DNA of 64,000 nucleotides. Origin: CALMEC01 sp963765105. Lineage in GTDB: Bacteria > Actinomycetota > Thermoleophilia > Miltoncostaeales > Miltoncostaeaceae. Below the pieces are notes generated by a model, which saw only the letters and a list, made by a program, of their open reading frames with translations, had not been told where the DNA came from and did no database searches. This document shows positions 1-8,739 of this stretch, one piece after another. A program made the position numbers and the translations under genes. Where the stretch lies: positions 806,001 through 870,000 of the forward strand of contig CAVXUW010000004.1 in NCBI GenBank assembly GCA_963765105.1, in the 5' to 3' direction. Within the stretch, counting starts at the first letter, position 1, and each line of letters opens with the position of its first letter.

Positions 1-228
1 GTCGAGTACATCTTGGCCGAGCGCCCGAAGCTTGACGAAGAGGACGTGTGGGGTGTGTTGATGGAGCTTGGCGGCAACCCCCCGGCGCCCGGAACCGATG
101 ACCTGGCCCTCGACCTCATTCGCCAGACGCGCCCCCAAACTCGGCCCCGTGATGCCAAGGTGATTCTGCGTGAGTGGCACGCCTATGCGTCGCTGGTGGC
201 CGAACCGGACTGGGACAACGAGGAGTGA
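1..228 (+). CDS. C-terminal part of a hypothetical protein (5' end outside window)
   Basis: The frame is open from base 1 to a TGA at 226-228 and reads about 75 residues. The first in-frame start-like codon is a TTG at 13, but the frame is already open upstream, so the gene probably begins before the window. The peptide is acidic at both ends and has no domain I recognise. Its stop overlaps the GTG start of the next gene in a GTGA junction, so the two are probably co-transcribed. No function is proposed. Confidence 0.5.
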   Translation, partial: VEYILAERPKLDEEDVWGVLMELGGNPPAPGTDDLALDLIRQTRPQTRPRDAKVILREWHAYASLVAEPDWDNEE

Positions 229-1400
229 GTATCGGGCCACCGCGAAACGACGGCGACTGGGAACAGTTCACCCGTATCGAGGGCCAGACGTTCGCAACGT
301 CACCTGACGACACGGAGCGATACATCGCCGCGGTCCGGGACCACGCCATCGCCCGTTTCGCCTACGAAGACGATCAGGTCGTCGCAGGCGCCCTCGCCTT
401 CCCATGCGAGCAGCTCTTCGGCGGGCGGCCGGTGCCCTCGGGCGCAGTGGCATCGGTGTGCGTTGCCCCTGAGTGGCGCGGCAAAGGCCATGGCCGCAGG
501 GTGATGCGATCGTTGACGCTCGGTATGCGCGACGCCCAACTCGCGATTTCATCGCTGTGGCCGTCAACCGCGTCGTTCTACCGTTCATTGGACTGGGAGT
601 TCGCCGGCCGGGTCACGAAATTCACCGCGCCAGCCGCAGCGCTTGCCAGCCTCCGCGGAGACGGCGATGCAGTACGTGACCCCGACCTCACGGAGGTCGC
701 CGCCCTGCGTCGCCGTGTTGACGTCGCATGGAGCGGTCCCATCATTCGCCCGGGATGGTGGTGGGCCTGGCGCCAACCTTCCCCCACCCCCAACCGCGTG
801 TTTCGCGTTGGATGGCGCGAGGGAAACACACTCACCGGCTTCGTGGCGTACCGACACGGCGACGCTCGAGATCGTGAATGGGGTTTCGACGTCCTGGTCA
901 CCGAGTTCTGTGCGGCAACTCGCGACGCACTCGACGGACTGGCACGACTCCTCGCCGGTGACGGCCCTTTGAGCCCCACCATCACGTTTGCCCATGGGGC
1001 CCTTCCCGACGACACGCTGCTTTATTTGCGGCTGGTCGAGCCGGATCTGCACACCACGGGACGCAACACCTGGATGCTTCGTGTGCTCGAACCCAGGGTC
1101 GCGCTCACCACCAGCGGCTGGCCCGAGGGCCTGACCACGCACCTCGAGCTGGAGATCGATGGGAATGGCGAGATCCCCACTCAACTGATAGTGGAGGTCG
1201 CCGACGGGGGTGCCAGTGTCGAACCTGGCGGAAGCAGCCGTGTGAAGATGACCGCCCGAGCTTTCGCCGCATGGTTTGCGGGGAACTTGCGGGCGACAGA
1301 GGCCGCGGCGATGGGTTGGGCCAGCGGAACGGGCGACGACCTCGTCGCGATGGACCTGCTCACCGCAGATAGGCGACCGTGGCTTCCCGACATGTTCTAG
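225..1400 (+). CDS. Eis-family GNAT N-acetyltransferase
   Basis: 391 residues from GTG 225, chosen because it forms a GTGA overlap with the upstream stop and begins right at the GNAT domain; a longer reading from GTG 174 would overlap the neighbour by 55 bp. The acetyl-CoA loop VAPEWRGKGHGRR lies near residues 80-92. A second GNAT-like region and an SCP2-like C-terminal region (about 290-391) follow, the order found in mycobacterial Eis (about 400 aa). It ends in Phe; in Eis the terminal carboxylate takes part in catalysis. Eis proteins acetylate amines of aminoglycosides or protein lysines; the substrate here is unknown. The 3' end overlaps the glycosyltransferase gene by 22 bp. Confidence 0.85.
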   Translation: MSIGPPRNDGDWEQFTRIEGQTFATSPDDTERYIAAVRDHAIARFAYEDDQVVAGALAFPCEQLFGGRPVPSGAVASVCVAPEWRGKGHGRRVMRSLTLGMRDAQLAISSLWPSTASFYRSLDWEFAGRVTKFTAPAAALASLRGDGDAVRDPDLTEVAALRRRVDVAWSGPIIRPGWWWAWRQPSPTPNRVFRVGWREGNTLTGFVAYRHGDARDREWGFDVLVTEFCAATRDALDGLARLLAGDGPLSPTITFAHGALPDDTLLYLRLVEPDLHTTGRNTWMLRVLEPRVALTTSGWPEGLTTHLELEIDGNGEIPTQLIVEVADGGASVEPGGSSRVKMTARAFAAWFAGNLRATEAAAMGWASGTGDDLVAMDLLTADRRPWLPDMF

Positions 1401-2521
1401 GCACGGTGGCGGCGTTTGTGTGGTCATCGGCCCTTGCGGTCGCCGTCGGTGAACGTGGCCGCGCACCAAACCCGCTCAACGAAGAACCACTCGTCGACGG
1501 TCCGCTTGTGTCGGTGATCCTGCCGGCGCGCAACGAGGCTCGCGGCATTGGCGCAGCAGTCGCGTCGCATCGCAACCAGACCTACGGCTCCGTCGAGATC
1601 ATCGTCGTCGACGACGAATCAGACGATGACACCGCCGATGCGGCGCGAGCCGCGGCAGGGGACGACCCTCGAGTGCAGGTCATCGGTGGCGCACCTGTTC
1701 CCGACGGGTGGATCGGCAAACCCTGGGCGTGTTCGCAAGGCGCTCGGCACGCGACGGGTGAGTGGCTTTTGTTCAGCGATGCCGACGTGGTGCATCACCC
1801 CGAGACCCTGGCCCGGTGCCTGGCCGTGGCACTGCGCCTCAACCGCGGGGGGCTCACGCTTGTGCCGGCGATCGAGGCAGAAACGATGGCGGAGCGACTG
1901 GTGATGCCCGCTGCCGCGAGCCTCATCCAGAACGTCATCGCGCCGGGCTTTCTGGTGCGCGCCCGACGATCGTCAGTGGTGATGGCCGCGGGCGCCTACC
2001 TGCTGGTTCGGCGCGATATCTACGAGCGGATCGGTGGCCATGAGGGAATCGGCGGTCACATGGTTGACGACGTGGCCCTGGCAACGGCAGTCAAAAGCGC
2101 GGGCGGACTTCTTCACCCGGCCGACGGCACCAGCCTCCTTCGCCTGCGGATGTACCACGACGGCCGAGAGATGTGGCGCGGGTGGAGAAAGAACGCCGCT
2201 TTCGCATCGCCCCTCGATCCCACGCGTGGGGTTGGGCCCGCCGTGGCCCTGTTCGGGTTAGGGCTCGCACCGATGGTCGCGGCCGTCGTGGGTACACGAC
2301 GGGGGGACCATCGACTGACGGCGATCGGCGTCGTTGGGTTCGCCGCCCAGTGCGCGCTGCAGCGCCTTGCGAGCCCCATCGTGGACACCCCCGTCCGCTA
2401 CACCCCGACCCTGCCCGCGGGGACGACCTTCATGGCCGCCGCGACCCTGCGCGGTGCGATTGACCGCATCAGCGGACGCGGTCCGGTGTGGCGCGGCCGC
2501 CGATACCCACACGCCCGGTAG
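1379..2521 (+). CDS. Membrane-associated family 2 glycosyltransferase (HpnB/CrtQ-like)
   Basis: 380 residues from GTG 1379, inside the end of the Eis-like gene. A hydrophobic N-terminus precedes a GT-A domain: VSVILPARNEA, the nucleotide-binding VVDDESDDDT stretch and the metal-binding SDAD in LLFSDADVVHHP. A second acidic motif (MVDDVALA) and a W-rich MWRGWRKN segment match the acceptor/QxxRW-like region. The C-terminal hydrophobic stretch (about 285-335) probably anchors it in the membrane. The closest families I know are hopanoid-associated HpnB and carotenoid CrtQ transferases. No hopanoid or carotenoid genes are nearby, so the acceptor lipid is open. Confidence 0.8.
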   Translation: MASRHVLGTVAAFVWSSALAVAVGERGRAPNPLNEEPLVDGPLVSVILPARNEARGIGAAVASHRNQTYGSVEIIVVDDESDDDTADAARAAAGDDPRVQVIGGAPVPDGWIGKPWACSQGARHATGEWLLFSDADVVHHPETLARCLAVALRLNRGGLTLVPAIEAETMAERLVMPAAASLIQNVIAPGFLVRARRSSVVMAAGAYLLVRRDIYERIGGHEGIGGHMVDDVALATAVKSAGGLLHPADGTSLLRLRMYHDGREMWRGWRKNAAFASPLDPTRGVGPAVALFGLGLAPMVAAVVGTRRGDHRLTAIGVVGFAAQCALQRLASPIVDTPVRYTPTLPAGTTFMAAATLRGAIDRISGRGPVWRGRRYPHAR

Positions 2522-2607
2522 CGGCCGACCCGCCGCGGGAACCGACCTCCCGAAACGCTGCCCTTTCGGACATTGCGAGGCCGGTACCGTGGGTGGACAC
2601 TTTCCCC

Positions 2608-5600
2608 ATGAGTGGGGATCGAGACAAAACTCCCGCACGAAAGACGTCTCAGGCGTCCAAAAAACCGGCACGAGGCACCGGGGCCGAATCGGCACGGCCC
2701 GAGATTCGGCGGGTTCTGGCCGGACAGCGTGGCGGTGGCAACGCAGCCGTGACGCGCTCCCTCAAAGGGAAGAAGCCATCAAGCACGGCGACGGCGGCAG
2801 CGAAGGCCGGGGCCGCACCGCGATCGGCAAAGGCCGGCGCTGCACCGCCATCGCCGGAGGGGGCCCACCCAGTCTCCGAGCAGCTCGCCGGTGGCATAAC
2901 GCGCATCGTCCTTGACGGCGATGGCGACCAGCACAAGGAGCTTTCCCTTCGGTTCCGTGTACTCGAGACCTGGCCGGAAAAAGAGGGTGCTCTCCACACG
3001 GACGCACCCAAACGACTCTCCGTCACCGCCACGCAGCTGTCGAGCGGGCGGTCAAAGACCGCTGCTTTCACGCTCCCCGAGACGGTGGTGGGCGCCGGCC
3101 GGCTCGAGCCGCATCTGCGCGAGTCGGTCACTGACGGACGCGCGCCCACCCGGGTTTCACTCTTTCGCAACCCGCGTGCCGCCATGCTCGAGATCCTCCC
3201 CGGCACCCATACGAAATCGCAGTCGCGCTACGCGCTTCGCGTCGGCGGGGAGAGCGTTGATCTGGCCTTCCCCCGTGAAAGACGACCGATGCGCCGGGTG
3301 GGATCGGCCGCACCGGCGGTGGACGATCACGGCATTCACCGAATGGACGTCACCCTTGGACGCCACAAGGATGTCTTCCGCCTGACCTTTCGCTCAACCG
3401 GGAGGGACACCGCCACACTCGGGGTCCAATCGTTGACGGACAAAGAGGCGCCGGCAACCCGAGGCGTCGCGCTCTCCCTCCTGACGGGACCACTGCAACC
3501 GAAGGTCGTGCCAAGCGGCCCCACCGCCGTTGCCATCGACCTCACCGGTGATGGCAAGGCCGACGTGTTCCTCTACGACCGGCTCACGACGGCACCCCGG
3601 GGTTTCGACGGCGCCGGTCCAGCGAAAACGAAGCGAATCCATGAGATCACCGTCACCGGACCGGCGGTGGCGAAGGACGAGGCGCTGAGGTTCGAGCTGC
3701 GGCGCGGAGCGTTTCGGGATGATGGCGGAGAACACTCAGAACCCACCAAGGATGCGATCCGCACGCAGGAAGCACCCGGCCTGATGGCCCCGCAGCCGAC
3801 GGGGCAGGGCCTGCGAGCGGAGATCGCCGCTGTCGATGCCTCCGCGATCGTCCGCTACCGCGCTCACGCGGCAACGGGACTCATCCCGGCCGCGCTCGTC
3901 GACGCCGCTGAGACACTTGTCATCACACTCAATGTCACCTCGCCACCTCCCGTGGCGACGGCCCTTACGCGGGTCAATGCCTACGCCGCGGCCTACTGGG
4001 ACGCACGCAAGTCCCTTGGTCGCGCCGCGCCGAAGTACGGCGAAATGATGTGGTACGTGCCCTCGAACAAACCGGCCGAGCACGACCTCCGACGTGCTGT
4101 TGCCGATGGCAAGTGGGACGACGCCCGGCGATGTGTCACCGCGGTCATCGCGGAGCTGGACGCCCTGGTTCGAAACAGCCTCCACCATCTCGGTCGGACG
4201 ACCACTGCCGGGCAGACGGCCAAGGAAATCGCACCGAGTCAGGAAACCCATCGGCGTCGTCGCGACGAGCTCGTCGAGATGCCGAAGAACGCGCGCCGGA
4301 TCGCCGTCGCGTACCACCCGAAGGAGACCGACCGCAACGTCCCCGGCTACCAGGAGTCGTACGCACGCGACATGTACCTCTGGGAGGACATGGAGAAGTG
4401 GTACCTCAAGGATCTGACCTCACCGGCCAACCCTCTTCAGGTGGCCGTCCCGAAGGGAACCGAGAGGGAGCCACCCGACTCCCTCTTTTCGGAATTGGAC
4501 GACGCGGACTACTTCCCGGCCGGAGCGCTCACCGTGCGCGTTTCGGGGGGAAAGACCCGCCGGATCGCACTCGTGAACAACGGTGTTTCGCTCAAGACCT
4601 GGCTCAGCCGCATCAGCACCATCGCCCTGGTCGCTGGCGTCGCCGCGACCATGATCGGGGGCTCGCTCTTGGTGCCCGGGATTGTGCTCATCGACATGGC
4701 CTCGTTTGCCGGTGCATGGCGTGCCGTTGAGGATACCCGCACGCGGGTGCGGCACGGCAATCTGGACGCCCAGGCGTTCACGATCAATGCCATCAGCCTC
4801 GCGTCGGCCCTTCCCCACGCCTCGGCGGGAGCCGGAAGGCTCATCGTTCACCTCGGCGGCCAAGCGGCAGCGAAGGGAACGCCGATGACCGGTCAGCTCG
4901 CCCGGCTCGCCGATATGAGCAACCGGACACTCATCCCCATCAGCAAGAACATCGAGATGGGCATTGACGGCGCGGCCTTCATCGCACTCACGCCTTTGGG
5001 GCTTGAGCGCTGGAAGGAGATCGAGGAGGCGCCAGGTGGGGGCGACAACACCGCAGCCAAGGCGGAACTCCTGCTCATTCTGGTCGGGGTCGGGGCGGCG
5101 TTGGTCTTCGGCTACAAGGGCTTCACCGACCTGAAGACAAAGCCGCATCGAGAAGATCTTCACCTGATGCCGGGACCCAATGGCACGGTGGCGTTTACGT
5201 TTGGATCAAAGCCGGACGTGCCCGGCGGCTCGTTGGGCGGGCCACCAACGGGGCCGCCGCCAGGCGTACCATTGCCGGAACCGAAAGGACCGGGTCCCTC
5301 ACCCGGGTCGGCCCCGAACGGGCCCGGTGCGTCCGGAACCTTCCCCTCCAAGAACCCGTCCTCAACGACGTACAGCTTCACGCCTGGCCCGCCGAAAGGC
5401 TCCGTCCCCGCGGGCAACAAGGATGGCGACACGGGCCTGGGGGGCAAAGATGCCGGCGCCGTACCGCCCTCTCCCTCGTCGGGCACCCCCCGCAAACCTC
5501 CGACCAGCCCGCCGAAAGCCCGTGACGAGGACATGGCGACCGAGGAGTTCGTCGGCACTCTGGCGAGGTACTGGCCCGCTCAATACCGACTCACATCGCG

Positions 5601-6630
5601 TGAGAAGCACGAACTGCTCCAATGGGAGAAAGGAAAGCCGCACGCCGACGCGAAACTCGTCACCTCGGGACGCTCCAAACTCGTCGAACTCCGCAACCAC
5701 TTGACCCTCCGAATTCGTTCGGCTCGGGAGGGCCCGGGACCGCGACCCGCGAACACCGACGGCGAGCAGCACCTGTTGATGACCATCGAGTCGCTACTTC
5801 GCGGAACGGCGCGACGCCCGTCGGGAGGATCATCGACAGCCGGCGTCCCGGGACGTTCCACGTCGGAGCCGGCGGGAGCGCCCGCACGCAACGCGGGCGG
5901 CGACCCAAAGCACAACGACGGGTCGAACGGTGGCGGCCTACCCGATTCCCGTGCGTTGCCGGCTCATCTGACGCCGACCTTCGAGGAGGCACGCGCTCTC
6001 CTCCTATTCCAACTTCGCGACCCGTCGGCGAACCTCAAGCTTGTGCAGTCAGGCCGGAACAAACTCATCGCGGCCCGCGAACTCGTCGCGGCCGAACTCG
6101 CGATGGAGCGGGCGCTTCAACAGAGTGTCGGCCGACTTTCCGAACGACAGACGCGTCGCGAGATACTCGAAAGTACCCTCGAGCACCTCAATGGCCGACT
6201 CGCGCGCAGCGAGCGCGCCCTCCCTGCCGGCGCGAACACGCCACGTGCGAACCGCCCCAACGAAGGCACCGCGCCACCATCGCAGGCGATACCCCGGCCT
6301 CCGTCGACGACACCGAAACCCAACGAGCTCGATTTCCGCGCGCTGGATCAGTCCCGAGCATTCGCAACGTTTCTTCCGGGCCATCGGCTCACCAAGCAGG
6401 AGAAGACGGCGCTGCGCAAGGGAGCAGCCCAGGATCCCACGACGGACATCGAGCTCTTCACCGGTGCACGTGCCAAGTTGAAGGCGGCCCGAAAGGTGAT
6501 CCTCGGTGATCTCAAGAAGGCGCGCAACGGTAGAAGCGAACGCGACCCTGACGGCACGCTCCTGCCGTGCATCGAAGCGATCCTCAACAGCACCCTCCGC
6601 ATGCCACCCCGAGGAAGCGGCGCCCGCTAG
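2608..6630 (+). CDS. Giant eCIS-cargo-like / polymorphic-toxin-like protein with triplicated C-terminal module
   Basis: 1340 residues from ATG 2608. An upstream GTG at 2488 is in frame but would overlap the previous gene, and the extra peptide looks non-coding. The N-terminus is basic and disordered with a GGGNAAVTRSLKG element (about 42-54). This resembles the GN-x-AV-x-RLL motif that recurs at the N-termini of extracellular contractile injection system (eCIS) cargo proteins. Asp-rich FG-GAP-like stretches follow (VLDGDGDQHKE and DLTGDGKADVFLYD). Hydrophobic helices lie near 661-720 and 817-846, then a Gly/Pro/Ser linker (about 870-975). Three related modules of about 85-90 residues follow at roughly 976-1069, 1112-1199 and 1240-1331, separated by Pro-rich linkers. 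No enzyme motif was recognised, and no tail-sheath genes lie in the window. Confidence 0.6.
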   Translation: MSGDRDKTPARKTSQASKKPARGTGAESARPEIRRVLAGQRGGGNAAVTRSLKGKKPSSTATAAAKAGAAPRSAKAGAAPPSPEGAHPVSEQLAGGITRIVLDGDGDQHKELSLRFRVLETWPEKEGALHTDAPKRLSVTATQLSSGRSKTAAFTLPETVVGAGRLEPHLRESVTDGRAPTRVSLFRNPRAAMLEILPGTHTKSQSRYALRVGGESVDLAFPRERRPMRRVGSAAPAVDDHGIHRMDVTLGRHKDVFRLTFRSTGRDTATLGVQSLTDKEAPATRGVALSLLTGPLQPKVVPSGPTAVAIDLTGDGKADVFLYDRLTTAPRGFDGAGPAKTKRIHEITVTGPAVAKDEALRFELRRGAFRDDGGEHSEPTKDAIRTQEAPGLMAPQPTGQGLRAEIAAVDASAIVRYRAHAATGLIPAALVDAAETLVITLNVTSPPPVATALTRVNAYAAAYWDARKSLGRAAPKYGEMMWYVPSNKPAEHDLRRAVADGKWDDARRCVTAVIAELDALVRNSLHHLGRTTTAGQTAKEIAPSQETHRRRRDELVEMPKNARRIAVAYHPKETDRNVPGYQESYARDMYLWEDMEKWYLKDLTSPANPLQVAVPKGTEREPPDSLFSELDDADYFPAGALTVRVSGGKTRRIALVNNGVSLKTWLSRISTIALVAGVAATMIGGSLLVPGIVLIDMASFAGAWRAVEDTRTRVRHGNLDAQAFTINAISLASALPHASAGAGRLIVHLGGQAAAKGTPMTGQLARLADMSNRTLIPISKNIEMGIDGAAFIALTPLGLERWKEIEEAPGGGDNTAAKAELLLILVGVGAALVFGYKGFTDLKTKPHREDLHLMPGPNGTVAFTFGSKPDVPGGSLGGPPTGPPPGVPLPEPKGPGPSPGSAPNGPGASGTFPSKNPSSTTYSFTPGPPKGSVPAGNKDGDTGLGGKDAGAVPPSPSSGTPRKPPTSPPKARDEDMATEEFVGTLARYWPAQYRLTSREKHELLQWEKGKPHADAKLVTSGRSKLVELRNHLTLRIRSAREGPGPRPANTDGEQHLLMTIESLLRGTARRPSGGSSTAGVPGRSTSEPAGAPARNAGGDPKHNDGSNGGGLPDSRALPAHLTPTFEEARALLLFQLRDPSANLKLVQSGRNKLIAARELVAAELAMERALQQSVGRLSERQTRREILESTLEHLNGRLARSERALPAGANTPRANRPNEGTAPPSQAIPRPPSTTPKPNELDFRALDQSRAFATFLPGHRLTKQEKTALRKGAAQDPTTDIELFTGARAKLKAARKVILGDLKKARNGRSERDPDGTLLPCIEAILNSTLRMPPRGSGAR

Positions 6631-6670
6631 GCGAATCGCTCCACCGCCCGACACGCGATAGTTTCACGCG

Positions 6671-7201
6671 ATGAGCACCTCGGGCTTCGAACAGATGCTC
6701 ACCGGTGGGCACCCCAACTCGCTGGGCCGCACGGTCGAAGTGGTCGAACGGGTTCGTGCCGACCCGCCGCTCATCGAGGAGCTCTTTTGCTGCTACCGCA
6801 GCGAGGACGAAGTCGTTCGGCTGCGCACCTCCAGTGCGATGAAACGCCTCGGCGCGGAGCACCCCGACTGGCTGGTCCCGTACCTCGATCGGTTTCTCAC
6901 CGAGGTCGCGGCAATTCCTCAGCCATCGGCCCAGTGGACGCTGGCGCAGCTTTTCCGCTCGCTCCGGTCGCGCATGAGCGCCGATCAGGTCGCCGCTGCT
7001 ACCCAAGTGATGCAGCGTAACCTCGATGAGAACGATGATTGGATCGTGCAAAACCACACCATGCAGACCCTGTTCGACTGGTCGGCCGACGACGTGCGGC
7101 TGCTCAAGTGGCTATCTCCCCGGCTGGAGCGGCTCTCAAGTGATCGCCGAAAGTCCGTGGCGGCCCGGGCGCGCAAGCTCCTCAGCGCAATGAATCCCTG
7201 A
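6671..7201 (+). CDS. Small HEAT-repeat-like protein
   Basis: 176 residues from ATG 6671, 40 bp after the giant gene. The sequence is almost wholly amphipathic helices with HEAT-like spacing (VVERVRADPPLIEELF, VRLRTSSAMKRLGAEHP, ADQVAAATQVMQRNL). There are no catalytic motifs, signal peptide or membrane segments, so it is probably a cytosolic protein-binding scaffold. Similar stand-alone HEAT proteins are usually annotated as hypothetical. The ORF is certain; the function is not. Confidence 0.7.
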   Translation: MSTSGFEQMLTGGHPNSLGRTVEVVERVRADPPLIEELFCCYRSEDEVVRLRTSSAMKRLGAEHPDWLVPYLDRFLTEVAAIPQPSAQWTLAQLFRSLRSRMSADQVAAATQVMQRNLDENDDWIVQNHTMQTLFDWSADDVRLLKWLSPRLERLSSDRRKSVAARARKLLSAMNP

Positions 7202-7321
7202 GGGCACGCGGACAGCGCCGGAAGCGGTTGCCCGCCTGCCAGCGCTGATGCGTGAGGACCATGTCTGTGTCACAAATAGACAGGTAATTGTTCCCAGGGC
7301 GCCCTCCCGGACGCTCCTGGA

Positions 7322-7353
7322 ATATGTTTGGCCACCCAAAGGTGCCAACATAT
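7322..7353. terminator. Inverted repeat between convergent genes, possible bidirectional terminator
   Basis: ATATGTT (7322-7328) pairs with AACATAT (7347-7353). The inner bases pair GGC/GCC and ACC/GGT around single-base bulges, leaving a small A-rich loop. It sits in the 224-bp gap between the HEAT-like gene (plus) and the helicase gene (minus), which converge here. No clean U-tract follows on either strand, so the terminator call rests on position and symmetry. Confidence 0.35.
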
Positions 7354-7425
7354 CTATCGGCAGATCCGGAGCTTTATTGAGTTTTGTGCGGGCCGCCGTG
7401 AGGCGACCCACACAGCTGCTGCGTG

Positions 7426-8595
7426 CTAGCGGCGGCCACGGCGGCGGGTGGAGTAGACCACGCGCTTCGGGGCGACCTTCATACCGGCGTCGGCGAAGCT
7501 CTGGCCGTGACCGTTGAGACGGGCGACGCGGCTCACCTCGGCCTGCTCCTCGGGCAGGACCAGGGTGACACCGGTGCCCGAGCGACCGGCGCGGCCGGTG
7601 CGGCCCACGCGGTGCGTGTAGGCCTTCTCGTCTTGCGGCGGGTCGTAGTTGATGACGTGAGTGACGTCGTCAACGTCAAGCCCGCGAGCCGCGACGTCCG
7701 TGGCGATGAGCGTCCTGACCTTGCCGCTCTCGAAGTTCGAGAGCGCCTTCTGACGGGCCGCCTGCGTCTTGTCGCCATGCATCGCGACGGCGTCGACGTT
7801 GTGATGTGCCAGGCGCTTTGCCAGGCGCTCCGCACCGTGCTTCGTACGAACGAACACCAGGGCCAGACCGCGGTCGGCGTTGTTGAGCAGCTCGACGAGC
7901 TTCTCGACCTTGGTGTCGGAGGTGACCGGAACGAAGTGGTGGTCCACGTCACCCGGAAGGGCGTCCGTGGGAAGCTCCGCCTCGATGTAGGCGGGTGACG
8001 ACGTATAGGCACGGGCCAGCTCGCCGACGGCACCGTCGAGTGTGGCTGAGAAGAACAGTGTCTGGCGCTCACCCGGCATGCTGCGAAGGATGCGGTCGAC
8101 CTGAGGCTTGAAACCCATGTCGAGCATCCGGTCGGCCTCGTCCAGGACGAGCACTTCCACGCCGCTGAGGTTGACCGCGCGACGGTCGATGAGATCCTGC
8201 AGGCGCCCCGGCGTGGCAACGATCACATTGGCGCCCTTGACGCGCTTGATCTGCGGAACGATGGACACGCCGCCGTAGACCGCGAGGACGCGGAGCTTGC
8301 GGATGTGGGCGAGCGAGGAGAACTCCTCGGCCACCTGGACGGCCAGCTCGCGTGTGGGGACCAACACGACGGCCGATGGCCGCGTGGGGTTGGGGGTGAT
8401 CCGCTCGAGGATCGGCAGCGAAAAGGCGAGGGTCTTGCCGGAGCCCGTGGGCGCCTTGGCAAGCAGGTCGCGCCCCTCGAGCACAACGGGAACCGCGCGC
8501 TCCTGAATCTGGAAGGGACTCTCGATGCCCTTCTTTGCAAGGGCTTTAACCAGGTCCGCGCTCAGCCCAAGCTGAGCAAACGTCAGTGCGTTCAA
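7426..8595 (-). CDS. DEAD-box ATP-dependent RNA helicase
   Basis: 389 residues from TTG 8595, preferred because AGGAG lies 7 nt upstream; a GTG at 8619 would add eight residues and lacks such a site. All helicase motifs are visible in order: Q motif SPFQIQ, Walker A APTGSGKT, PTRELA, TPGRL, DEAD, SAT, ATDVAARGLD and HRVGRTGRAG. The protein ends in a short basic tail (RRRGRR), in the style of the RhlE/CsdA group. It unwinds structured RNA, often in ribosome assembly or cold adaptation. It is monocistronic, and its mRNA leader can fold over the ribosome-binding region. Confidence 0.95.
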   Translation of the reverse strand: MNALTFAQLGLSADLVKALAKKGIESPFQIQERAVPVVLEGRDLLAKAPTGSGKTLAFSLPILERITPNPTRPSAVVLVPTRELAVQVAEEFSSLAHIRKLRVLAVYGGVSIVPQIKRVKGANVIVATPGRLQDLIDRRAVNLSGVEVLVLDEADRMLDMGFKPQVDRILRSMPGERQTLFFSATLDGAVGELARAYTSSPAYIEAELPTDALPGDVDHHFVPVTSDTKVEKLVELLNNADRGLALVFVRTKHGAERLAKRLAHHNVDAVAMHGDKTQAARQKALSNFESGKVRTLIATDVAARGLDVDDVTHVINYDPPQDEKAYTHRVGRTGRAGRSGTGVTLVLPEEQAEVSRVARLNGHGQSFADAGMKVAPKRVVYSTRRRGRR

Positions 8596-8664
8596 AAAGA
8601 AACTCCTATTCGATTTCACTCCAGGACCGAAAACCGTCCTCGAGTTCCACCCGGAATCGAATAG
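8596..8664 (-). promoter_or_regulatory. Structured 5' leader of the DEAD-box gene that can mask the Shine-Dalgarno
   Basis: On the mRNA strand CTATTCGATT (complement of 8655-8664) can pair perfectly with AATCGAATAG (complement of 8606-8615). The last bases of the second arm run directly into the AGGAG that serves the TTG start. Inside the 39-nt loop, AGGAC and GTCCT form a nested stem. The stem is AU-rich at its base, so opening might depend on temperature or on the helicase itself. This is a prediction from sequence complementarity only. Confidence 0.5.
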
Positions 8665-8739
8665 CGACGTCTGATCGGCAATGCCGCGGAATTGCGGCGA
8701 AGTGCAGCGAGAGTAGCAGAGGTTGCCGGAAGCGCCGCC

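Noticed and set aside
585..1469. 294-residue minus-strand frame
   Set aside because: Antisense of the Eis-like gene, which carries clear GNAT motifs.
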